DNA of 64,000 nt. It comes from Azorinus chamasolen. Lineage: Eukaryota > Mollusca > Bivalvia > Cardiida > Solecurtidae. Under the pieces are notes generated by a model that was not told where the DNA came from, ran no database searches, and worked only from the letters and a program-made list of their open reading frames with translations. Positions 47,852 through 57,908 of this stretch are shown here, in pieces (position 1 is the stretch's first letter; each line of letters opens with the position of its first letter). The stretch spans positions 22,575,450 through 22,639,449 of the forward strand of contig OY755252.1 of NCBI GenBank assembly GCA_963576725.1, read 5' to 3'. Made by a program: the position numbers and the translations under genes.

Positions 47852-48465
47852 TATATTACTGTAACTCAGGTGAGCGATATAGGGCCAATGGCCCTCTTGT
47901 TATAAATTATGCCACTGGGGTCAAAATTGGCCCGCCCCAGGGGTGCCTTGTTTTCTATAGAAGCATATAGTAAAACTGAAAATCTTCTCCTGAAACTGGA
48001 AGTTTCTCAGCTTTCATATTTGGCTCACAGTATCATGTTCAGGTGCTCTACAAAAGTTATATTGATTATGCCCCTTGGGTCAAAATTGGCCCTCCCCAGG
48101 GATGCATTGTTTTCTATAGAAGCATATAGTAAAACTGAAAATCTTCTCCTGAAACTGGAAGGTTCTCAGCTTTCATATTTGGCACAAAGCATCATGTTCA
48201 GGTCCTCTACAAAAGTTATATATAAATTATGCCTCTGGGGTTAAAATTGACCCTGCTTCAGGGCCGGCTAGTTTTCTATAGAAACATAGTGAAAATTTGA
48301 AAATCTTCTCCTCTGATTGTCTGGTGAGCAATATCAGGGCCGTTCTGACCCTCTTGTCAATATCAATAGTATCCCAATTTGGCAATAGCAATTTACCCTT
48401 GCAAAAGCCAGCCTTAACTATTAATGCAGTCAGTATGTCTTTCATTTCTGTTCTTTCTTTTTCAG

Positions 48466-48687
48466 AACGACCAGCAGAGGTATTTGAAGCAGAGAAATAT
48501 AAAAATGATGAAGTTTCTTGGGCGGTAATTCTAGCCGAACATATTTTTTCCAAGCTATCAATCGGAGATCATTATATATTGGATAAGTATTATCATGGAA
48601 AGCACAAATTGAGGAAAGGGAATGATTATTTTTGTGCATGCAAGAAAAAGGAGAAGATATCCGGATGGTTTGGGGATACTAGCTTCG
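48466..48687 (+). CDS. Candidate internal exon of an unidentified host gene
   Basis: A pyrimidine-rich tract and CAG (TTCTGTTCTTTCTTTTTCAG, ending 48,465) precede an open stretch that ends at CTTCG before GTAAGTTTTT (48,688), a strong donor. A possible branch site, CTTAACT, is near 48,414. The interval is 222 nt, with phase 1 at both ends, so it can be skipped or added without changing frame. It encodes about 73 residues, including RPAEVFEAEKYKNDEVSW and ILDKYYHGKHKLRKGNDYF, with three Cys including a C-A-C pair and a Lys-rich patch. It is not part of any repeat I can see and its composition is protein-like, unlike neighbouring frames. I do not recognise the family. It could be a lone old exon or pseudogene; a matching exon elsewhere in the window was not found. 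Confidence 0.5.
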
Positions 48688-48699
48688 GTAAGTTTTTAA

Positions 48700-48870
48700 G
48701 CACACATGAGCTATGTTCAGGGTGACTATTGTAATTGCCTTTTGTCTGGTGTCAGACCGCCCGTCCATCCGTCCGTCCAGCCGCCTTGTCCTGATCATAA
48801 CTTCCATTTTAAGTATAAAAGCTATTGACTTCAAACTTCATATATAGATAGATCACATTGACGGCAAGTG
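48700..48870 (+). mobile_element. Worn 5' end of an A/B-like element
   Basis: CATGAGCTATGTTCAGGGTG resembles a degraded A-type 5' hairpin, followed by a CCGTCCATCCGTCCGTCC repeat and ATCATAACTTCC like the core of B. No 3' end was found; it leads directly into the duplicated segment at 48,871. Confidence 0.5.
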
Positions 48871-49906
48871 AGATAACTGCATTGGAGTTCTAGTATCCCC
48901 CTGAATAGTTATTCTATTTATAACTATTTATAATAAAATAGGGAAGGTGGATCAGTGTAGCTGTTTTAGAAGGCATAGAAACAGATCTATTAAATTCCAT
49001 TAACAAACAGCAGACCCTGATCCTACAGGAACCACCTTATCTGGGTCTACTCTGTTTGCAGATGCGTGAAAACAAGTTTATAATAGGGAAATTAAGGGTT
49101 AAATAGACTTCTTCACATCAGAAACTACAGTTAAAAGGTTACAACACTGGGCAGTAAAATCTCTCCAGTTCAATGCATTACTCTTAACTCTTTGCAAGCT
49201 AGTGGTGAAACTGTGATTACCTATGCAAACAGTTTGGATCCAGATGAGAGGCCACATAATGCGGCTTCTCATCAGGATCTAAACTGTTTGTCATCTTTAC
49301 CATATTTTTGCAAAAAAATGAAAGTAAGTTTATTTTAAGAATTGAAGCAGATGACAATAACTTTTTGTTGCAGACGAAAAATTAAAGGCATTTTGAAAGG
49401 AATGTTGACCCATTAACCCCATAGTGTGTAGTGTGAGTGATTTGTGGTGACCTACACAGGGAATTTCACAGCAAGATGTTATCATAGGTCTTTGCACAAT
49501 GTTATGTTTGTTTCTGCAGTTAATTTATGTGATTGGAAAAAAAAATAGTTTCATTATGATCATTTATTTAAATAATTTTTATTATGCGAGTCTTCGTTAA
49601 TTTCATTTAGTTGAAATTTAGGTGTTTGATAAAGTCTTTTCTCCTTGCTACTATTACTAATTGTATTTATTTTAATTTGATTTTTAAAACAAATAATGTC
49701 TTAAGTTAATCAAAATAATTGTCAATCAATAATTATTTTTTTTCTGTGAAGAGAAGTTTTTGCTTTGACAAAAACTGTAGAATCAGATCTAAATTGTGAA
49801 ACAAAAGAAACAGAGCAGACCCTGATCAGACAGCTTCCATAGGAGTCATCTGATCTGGGTCTACTCTGTACGCTAAAAACAGGTTCATATGAGGGAAAGG
49901 GTTAAA
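48871..49906. repeat. Duplicate of 43,130-46,460 without element B
   Basis: It follows 43,130-44,461 and then 45,918 onward, with small differences (for instance the C-rich tract is absent). Class I palindromes are at 49,003-49,060 and 49,810-49,870, and a class II palindrome at 49,226-49,290. This copy preserves the empty site for B at about 49,660. Confidence 0.82.
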
Positions 49907-49915
49907 AGATTTTTT

Positions 49916-51800
49916 GCCTCCAAAGCTAGGCTTTGGCGGCATATAGTGATCGCACCGTGCGTGGGTGTGGGTGTGTGTACCTTTTGTCAAGAGTATATTT
50001 CCTTTGTCACATCAGCTACGGATAACAAATTGGTGTGTGAGTTCATCTTTGGATGGCGGAGTGTCGCATACCATTTTCATGTCACTGTGACCTTGACCTT
50101 TGACCTTTATTTTACAAAAATCTGGTCTGGACCATATTTCCTTTACCTTACCAGCTACAGATTCCAAATTTATTTTGTGAGTTCATTTTGGGATGGCGGA
50201 GTGTCGCGTACCATATCCAGGTCACTGTGACCTTGACCTTTGACCTTGATTAAAAAAAAAGCTTATACCTTACCAGCTACAAAAAGCTTGTACGGAGTAT
50301 ATCTCCTTTACCTTACCAGCTAAGGATTCCAAATTTGGTATGGGAGTTCATCTTGGGATGGAGGAGTGTCGCGTACCATTTTCATATCACTGTGACCATG
50401 ACCATGACCTTTGACCGATTTTGCAAAAAGCTTGTCGGAAGCATATCTCCTTTACCTTACCAGCTACAGATTCCAAATTTGGTGTGTGAGTTCATCTTGG
50501 GATGGCGGAGTGTCGCGTACCATTTCCAGGTCACTTTGACCTTGACCTCGATTTAAAAAAAAAGCTTATACCTTACCAGCTACAAAAAGCTTGTCCGGAG
50601 TATATCTCCTATACCTTACCAGATACGGATTCAAAATTTGGTGTGTGAAATCACCTTGAGATGGCGGAGTGTTGCGTACCATTTTCAGGTCATTGTGACC
50701 TTGACCTTTGACCTCGATTTTACAAAAAGCTTGTCCGGAGCATATCTCCTATACCGTACCAGCTACGGATTAAAAATTTGGTTTGTGAGTTCATCTTGGG
50801 ATGACGGAGTGTGGCGTATCATTTTCAGGTCACTGTGACCTTGACCTTTGACCTCGATTTTACAAAAAGCATATACCTTACCAGCTGCAAAAAGCTTGTC
50901 CGGAGTATATCTCCTATACTTTACCAGCTACGGATTCCAAATTTGGTGTGTTAGTTCATCTTGGGATGGAGGAGTGTCAGGTATCATTTTCAGGTCACTG
51001 TGACCTTGACCTTGACTTTTGACCTCGATTTTACATAAAGGTCCGGAGCATATCTCCTATACCTTACCAGCTACGGATCCAAAATTTGGTATGTGAGTTC
51101 ATCTTGGGATGACAGAGTGTCGCTTATCATTTTCAGGTCACTGTGAACTTGACCTTTGACCTCGATTTTACAAAAAACATACCAGCTGCAAAAAGCTTGT
51201 CCGGAGTATATCTCATATACTTTACCAGCTACGGATTCCAAATTTGGTGTGTGAGTTCATCTTGGGATGGAGGAATGTTGCGTACCATTTTCAGGTCACT
51301 GTGACCTTGACCTTCGACCTCGATTTTACAAAAAAGGTTGTCCAGAGAATATCTCCTATACCTTACCAGCTACGGATTCCAAATTTGGTGTGTGAGTTTA
51401 TCTTGGGATGGCGGTGTGTCATGTACCATTTTCAGGTCACTGTGACCTTGACCTTTGACCTCGATTTTACACAAAGCTTGTCCGGAGCATTTCTCCTATA
51501 CCTTACCAGCTACGGATTCCAAATTTGGTTTGTGAGTTAATCTTGGGATGGCGGAGAGTCGTGTACCATTTTCAGATCACTGACCTTGACCTTTGACCTC
51601 AATTTTACAGTCCTGAGCATATCTCCTATATCTTACCACCTACGGATTCCAAATTTTGTGTGTGAGTTCATCTTGGGATGGCGGAAAGTCACGTACCATT
51701 TTCAGGTCAATGTGCCCTTGACCTTTGACCTTGATTTTACTAAAGGCTTGTCCGGAGCATATCTCCTATACCTTATCAGTTACAGATTCCAAATTTGTAA
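49916..51800 (+). mobile_element. Family E tandem-core element with AGGTCA palindromes
   Basis: After a T-run the 5' hairpin is GCCTCCAAAGC / GGCTTTGGCGGC, then ATATAGTGATCGCACC (like D), a short GTGGGTGTGGGTGTG stretch and about twelve core units of 140-165 bp. Each unit has TACCTTACCAGCTACGGATT, TTGGGATGGCGGAGTGTCGC and a block AGGTCACTGTGACCTTGACC followed by TTTGACCTCGA. No 3' hairpin is seen at about 51,800, so it is 3'-truncated. Frames of 66-113 codons are core translations. Confidence 0.82.
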
Positions 51801-52735
51801 TTTGTAAGTATTGGACAGGTATGCTTAGGCAAACAGTGTAGACCCAAATCAAACTACAGGGTCTACACTGTTTGCTACTACATTAGCATGAATAAGACAT
51901 AACAAAGAGCTCTAAATACTATTCATACATGGGTAGGCCATGATGTTCAAATACTTGTAGTGTCAGAACTTTCAGATGAATTACTGAAAGTAATACAGGT
52001 TATATTCGCGTCATGATTATTTCGCGTATATGTAATTTTGTATTAATTCGCGTCATGATGATTTCACTACGTTGTCCATCTCGCTAAATTAACATAACGG
52101 AAATAGAATCGTATAAAACGTTAACGAATGCTGTAAAAAGGACAAAGAATAAATTTCTGTATGTAACTGCCGTCGACAATTTAGGGGTTATCCATCGATA
52201 ATTGTGAACAAAGTCTAGGGCTTTTATAGCATGCGTTCAGGTCTTCAATTTTGTAATTGTTTTGAGAACTTTACCCAAATCTTGGGTGCATGGCACAGCG
52301 TGACACACCGGTCTACTGATGAAATGGTGGAAATGTAAGCCACAAAGTTACTACTCTTTGATAACTTCGGGGTCTTATTTGGATCAAAACTGTCTGCAAA
52401 TGAAATGGTTATCACGAGTTGTTCATTATGAGGCTAAAGGTTAAATCCGTGTCCTTATTGAAACTTGGTATAGGATGATAAACGTGTGAAAACAAATTGA
52501 CAAGATTGTGTATACATGTTGATCTGTTAAACGCGGCTTGGGATAAGCAGGTATTCAGTAGTCAAAATGAGTGAATTGTTTTTCACGAACACATAGAGTC
52601 AAACCTGTTTCAAAATTAAGTAATAGTACATGTAATTTATCACTTGCCGTACATGTATACATGTATGTATATAAGAGTTACTCCCCTTTTCACGGAGATC
52701 AGAGAAACATTCTTCCATTTATGTTCTGTATTTTT
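51801..52735. other. Spacer, no gene seen
   Basis: It starts with a class I palindrome (51,831-51,881, CAAACAGTGTAGACCCAAAT / CAGGGTCTACACTGTTTG). TTCGCGTCATGATTATTTCG repeats loosely at about 52,008 and 52,048, similar in style to 57,245-57,330. Confidence 0.5.
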
Positions 52736-53930
52736 ATGCCCCCCCGATCAGATCTGGGGGGCATATTGTTTTTGCCCTGTCTGTCTGTCTGTTTGTCTGT
52801 TTGTTTGTCAGCAACTTTAACATTGGTCATAACTTTTGAGCCAGTACAGATAGAGACTTGATATTTGGTATGCATATGTACCTCATATAGCCGCACATTT
52901 TGAGGGGTGACATGTCAAGGTCAAGGTCATTCTTCAAGGTCAGAGGTCAAATATATGGGTCAAATCACCGACTTTAACATTGGCCATAACTTTTGGACCA
53001 GTAGAGATAGAGACTTGATATTTGGCGTGCTTGTGTGTCTCATGAAGCCGCACATTTTGAGGATTGATATGTCCAGGTCAAGGTCATCCTTCAGGGTCAA
53101 AGGTCAAATTGTCTGTTTTTAGCTCACCAGAGCACAAAGTGCTCAGGGTGAGCTTTTGTGATCGCCAGATGTCCGTCGTCCGTCGGCGTGCGTCGTCCGT
53201 CGTCGGGCGTCAACAATTTGAACTTTTAAAAATCTTCTCCTCTGAATCTACAGGGTTCTCAGCTTTCATCTTTGGTACATAGCATCACCTATAGGTCCTC
53301 TACAAAAGTTATATAAATTATACCCCTGGGGTCAAAATTGGCCCTGCCCCAGGGGTTTTCAGTTTTCAATAGAAACATATAGTGAAAACTTTGAACATCA
53401 TCTCCTCTAAAACTGGAAGGTCCTCAGCTTTCATAATTGGCACATAGCTTCAACTTCAGGGCTTCTACAAAAGTTATATAAATTATGCCCCTAGGATAAA
53501 AATTGGTCCCATCCCAGGGATTAACAGTTTTTTGTAGCTGACTACATAAACAGCCCATGAGTTCACAAATTATGCATAGGAAAAACTTTAAAAATATTCT
53601 TGTCAGAAACTACATGTCCCAGAGCTTAGATATTTGGTGTATAGATTTACTTAGCATAACTTTATGGGTTTTATAAGTATCATAGTTCTTGGTTTAAATT
53701 GGCCCTACCCTGTGTGTACAGACTTCTTCACATCATAATCGACATTCTAAAGGTTTCTCCTTAATATATCAGCCTGCAGAGCTGAGACCAGTCAGTGTGA
53801 TTTCTTATATAATCGCCCTTAGCCTGATCAGTAGAGTAGAAATTGTGTTTAGACAAATAACACACACTCATTTAAGATTGAGAAAACTGTGGATAGTTCT
53901 CAATATGCAGAACACTCTTACAGCTTTTTT

Positions 53931-55397
53931 TAGCTCACCAGAGCACAAAGTGCTCAGGGTGAGCTTTTGTGATTGCCTGATGTCCGTCGTCCGTCGGCGT
54001 GCGTCGTCCGTCGTCCGTCGTCAGTCGTCAACAATTTGAACCTTTAAAAATCTTCTCCTCTGAATCTACAGGGTTCTCAGCTTTCATCTTTGGCACATAG
54101 CATCATCTGTTGGTCCTCTACAAAAGTTATATAAATTATACCCCTGGGGTCAAAATTGGCTCTGCCCCAGGGGTTTTCAGTTTTCAATAGAAACATATAG
54201 TGAACACTTTGAACATCATCTCCTCTAAAACTAGAAGGTCCTCAGCTTTCATATTTAGCACATAGCTTCAACTTCAGGTCTTCTACAAAAGTTATATAAA
54301 TTATGCCCCTAGGGTAAAAATTGGTCCCACCGCAGGGATTTCCAGTTTTTTTAAGCTGACTACTTAAACAGCCCATAGGATCACTAGTTATGCATAGGAA
54401 AAACTTTACAAGTATTCTTGTCAGAAACTACATGTCCCAGAGCTTAGATATTTGGTGTATATATTTACTTAGCATAACTTTATGGGTTTTATAAGTATCA
54501 TAGTTCTTGGATTAAAATCGGCCCTGTCCTGTGTGTAAAGTCTTCACGTCAGAAACGACAGCCTAAAGGTTTCTCCTTAATATATCAGCCTGCAGAGCTG
54601 AGACCAGCTTATATAATCACCCTTAGCCTGATCAGTGGAGTAGAAATTGTGTTTAGACAAATAACACACTCTCATTTAAGATTGAGAAAATTGTGGATAG
54701 TTCTTAATATGCAGAACACTCTTAAAGCTTTTTTTTCATACCTATGCCCTGCATTAAGCTGCCAGATATCAATATAGAGCATATCTGTTGTGAATTTCAG
54801 CTTAACTCTTTGCATGCTGGGTAATTTTGTCATCTGCTAAATGGTTTTCTGCAGCATATTCGTAAGTTATCCGTACTACACACTTTCTTTCTGAGTTTTT
54901 CAGAAGTTCAGACTCATTGACAAACAATTTGGATACCAGATCAGGCCCCACATTATATTGGTCCTGATCTGGATCCAAACTGTTTACATAGGTCATTAGT
55001 GGTGGGAGAATCCCACTACACACTTTCTTTCTAAGTTTTTCAGACGTTCAGTCTCATTTACAAACAATTTTGATATCAGATCAGGCCCCACATTATGTGG
55101 GCCCTGATTTGGATCCAAACTGTTTGCATAGGTCATTAGTGGTGGGAAAATCTGCCTCTAGCATCCAAAGAATTAATACAAGTTCCAGTGGTCTATGCTC
55201 TATCCATTCTTTCACTACATTCTTTCAGCATCATGTTCTGGTCCTCTACAAAAGTTACATAAATTGTGTCCCTGGGGTCAAACTTGGCACCACCCCTAGG
55301 GTGTTAAGTTTTCAATAGAAACATATGTGAAAACTTTGAAAATCTTCTCCTCTGATTGTTTGGTGAGCGATGTCAGGGCCATTCTGGCCCTCTTGTT
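53931..55397 (+). mobile_element. Family A element nested in the previous A
   Basis: 5' hairpin after a run of seven T; 3' end TTTGGTGAGCGATGTCAGGG, CTCTTGTT (55,397). Host text CAGCTTTTTT resumes as CAGACCTATGCCCTACATTA; the uninterrupted equivalent lies inside this very copy at 54,725-54,755 (AGCTTTTTTTTCATACCTAT). Two class II palindromes occur in its 3' half (54,921-54,985; 55,061-55,126). Confidence 0.85.
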
Positions 55398-55581
55398 CAG
55401 ACCTATGCCCTACATTAAGCTACCAGATATCAATATAGAGCATATCTGTTGTGAATTTCAGCTTAACTCTTTGCATGCTGGGTAATTTTGTCATCTGCTA
55501 AATAGATGTCTGCAGCATATTCATAAGTAATCCGTACTACACAATTTCTTACTAAGTTTTTCAGAAGTTCAGTCTCATTGA

Positions 55582-55787
55582 CAAACAGTTTGGATAACAG
55601 ATCAGGCCCCACATAATATTGGCCCTGATCTGGATCCAAACTGTTTGCATAGGTCATTAGTGGTGGGAGAATCCCACTACACACTTTCTTTCTAAGTTTT
55701 TCAGAAGTTCAGTCTCATTTACAAACAATTTGGATATCAGATCAGGCCCCACATTATGTGGGCCCTGATCTGGATCCAAACTGTTTC
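55582..55787. repeat. Two class II palindromes in tandem
   Basis: Copies at 55,582-55,647 and 55,722-55,787: CAAACAGTTTGGATAACAGA or variant, TCAGGCCCCACAT, ATGTGGGCCCTGATC, TGGATCCAAACTGTTT. The linker CATTAGTGGTGGGAGAATCC repeats as well. The same pair is at 54,921 and 55,061, so the pair was duplicated with the A elements. Confidence 0.85.
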
Positions 55788-57075
55788 CATAGGTCATTAG
55801 TGGTGGGAGAATCCGCCTCTAGTCTAAAATTTTCTTCACTTGAGGTCCTCTACAAAAGTTACATAAATTATGCCCCTTGAGTCAAAATTGGCCCTCACCA
55901 GGGCTGGCTAGTTTTCTATAGAAACACATAGTGAAAACTTTGAAAATCTTCTCCTCTGATTGTCTGGTGAGCGATGTCAGGGCCTTTCAGGCCCTCTTGT
56001 TTGTCTGTAACTTTAACGCAACTTTAACATTGGTCATAACTTTTGAGCCAGTACAGATAGACACTTGATATTTGACTTGCATATGTATCTCATAAAGCTG
56101 CACAATTTGAGGGGTGACATGTAAAGGTCAAGGTCATCCTTCAAGGTCAGAGGTCAAATATATGGGTCAAATCACCGACTTTAACATTGGCCATAACTTT
56201 TGGACCAGTAAAGATAGAGACTTGATATTTGGCATGCGTGTGTATCTCATGAAGCTGCACATTTTGAGGGGTGAAATGTCAAGGTCAAGGTCATCCTTCA
56301 GGGTCAAAGGTCAAATTGTCTGTTTCTTTGTCTGTAACTTTAACATTGGTCATAACTTTTGAGCCAGTACAGCTAGTGACTTGATATTTGGCATGCATAT
56401 GTATCTCATAAAGCCGCACATTTTGAGGGGTGACATGTCAAGGTCGAGGTCATCCTTAAAGGTCAGAGGTCAAACATATGGGTCAAGTCGCTGACTTTAA
56501 CATTGGCCATAACTTTTGAACCAGTACAGATAGAGACTTGATATGTGGCATACTTGTGTATCTCATGAAGCTGCACAGTGTGAGGGGTGAAATGTCGAGG
56601 TCATCCTTCAGGGTCAAAGGTCACTAACTTCAAATTGGCCATAACCTTTGAACCAATAGAGATAAAGTCTTGATATTTGGTATGCATGTGTATATCATGA
56701 AGCTGCACATTTTGGGGGGTGACATTTTAAGGTCAAGGTCATCTTTCAGGGTCAAAGGTCACCAACTTTAACATTGGCCATAACTTTTGAACCAGTAGAG
56801 ATACAGACTTGATAGTTGGTATACGTGTGATTCTCATTTGGCTGCACAGTTTGAGGGGTAACATGTCAAGGTCAAGGTCATCCTTCATGGCCAAAGGTCA
56901 CCAACTTTAACATTGGCCTTAACTTTTGAACCAGTAGAGATACAGACTTGATATGTGGTATGCATGTGCACCCCATGAAGCTGCACAGTTTGAGGGGTGA
57001 CATGTCAAGATCAAGGTCATCCTTTATGGTCAAATATCATATCGAGGGGGCATAGTGTTTCACAAACACATCTTG

Positions 57076-57642
57076 TTATTTAAACACTTTTTGTTTACTA
57101 AACAAACTTTTTATCCATGCAATACACACCATACAACATTTGTGTTGAACGAAGAATTGAATTAATGCAGAAAGCACATGGACGACTATGTGATAAAACT
57201 TACCATATTCCAGATATACATGTACCAATTTCGGACAATACTCCATTATACTTGTTACTGATTTATTAGCGAAAATATTGAATTCGCGAGGCAACACATT
57301 TGCGAATTAGCGCGAACTATATATTGTCGCTAATAAAACCTGTTATACAGTACAGCATTATAACAATATAGACCCATATCAGACAGCCCCTGTAGGAACT
57401 ACTGGGTCTTCATTGCTTGCTTACAACACTACCTAAATCAGATGCTATACATGCTTATGCAAAGAATGTAGATCCATATTAGGTAACCTGTGTTGCAGCT
57501 GTCTAAGAGCCAGTGTTACATGAAACTTTGACCATGTGTTTAGAATTGACTGAGGGTATGTTTTAACGTTAAAGATCGACATAGGGTCTTTCTTAAGCAT
57601 TTAGAATCAACTTAACAACTAACAATAAACACAGTATGTTTT
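57076..57642. other. Spacer, no gene seen
   Basis: AT-rich, with worn class I half-palindromes near 57,365-57,420. A stretch rich in TTAGCGAAAAT / GCGAATTAGCGCG at 57,255-57,330 resembles 52,005-52,085. Confidence 0.5.
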
Positions 57643-57908
57643 TAGCTCACCTGGCACAAAGTGCCAAGGGGAGCTATTGGGATGATCCTATGTCCGGCGT
57701 CTGTCGTCGTGTGTCGTGCGTATGTGCGTTGTGCGTCGTGCGTACGTGCGGGCGTCAACAATTTACTTAAACATCTTCTTCTCTGGAACTACAAAGCCAA
57801 GAGCTTTGATATTTGGTATGTAGTATGATGTAATGGTCCTCTACAAAGATTGTTCAAATTATGTCCCCCGGGCCAAAAATGGCCCCGCCCCAGGGCTTAT
57901 CAGTTTTT

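Larger units (their letters stand above)
42474..47901 (+). mobile_element. Family A' element (CACCTGAG subtype), with B and a Tigger-like insert
   Basis: The 5' hairpin is AGCTCACC-TGAGCC-AAA-GGCTCA-GGTGAGC, followed by a CTGTCTGTCCGTCC repeat and three or so A'-type core units (to about 43,020). It ends CTCAGGTGAGCGATATAGGG, GGCCCTCTTGTT (47,901). The 5' CACCTGAG and 3' CTCAGGTG match as complements, unlike the CACCAGA/TCTGGTG of A. The interior contains segment 43,130-46,460 (duplicated at 48,871-49,890), element B and the TA-flanked element 46,779-47,851. Confidence 0.75.
40883..48358 (+). mobile_element. Family A element split by an A' element
   Basis: The 5' end at 40,883 is followed by diverged core units to about 42,470. 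Text breaks off at GGTGCTCTACAATG and resumes at 47,902 with ATAAATTATGCCACTGGGG, which is the next phrase of the core. The 3' end (TCTGGTGAGCAATATCAGGG, CTCTTGTC) is at 48,358. The hairpin at the end is worn (GGGCCGTTCTGACCC). The own sequence totals about 2.0 kb. Confidence 0.8.
53120..56001 (+). mobile_element. Family A element inside C
   Basis: 5' hairpin after CTGTTTTT; 3' end GTCTGGTGAGCGATGTCAGG, hairpin GGGCCTTTCAGGCCC, CTCTTGTT (56,001). Own sequence is 53,120-53,930 plus 55,398-56,001, because another A lies within. The intact C text ATTGTCTGTTTCTTTGTCTG (56,314) shows that A entered the T-rich stretch with no long duplication. Confidence 0.85.
52736..57075 (+). mobile_element. Family C tandem-core element hosting A elements
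   Basis: The 5' hairpin is ATGCCCCCCCGATC / GATCTGGGGGGCAT after a T-run, followed by CTGTCTGTCTGTTTGTC, then core units of about 155-160 bp (ACTTTAACATTGG-CATAACTTTTG...). The 3' end has GAGGGGGCATAGTG, a GTGTTTCACAAACAC hairpin and CATCTTGTT. The text is interrupted at 53,119 and resumes at 56,002; the empty form of that site is at 56,314-56,335. The core carries repeated TCAAGGTCAAGGTCA and GGGTCAAAGGTCA. Confidence 0.85.
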
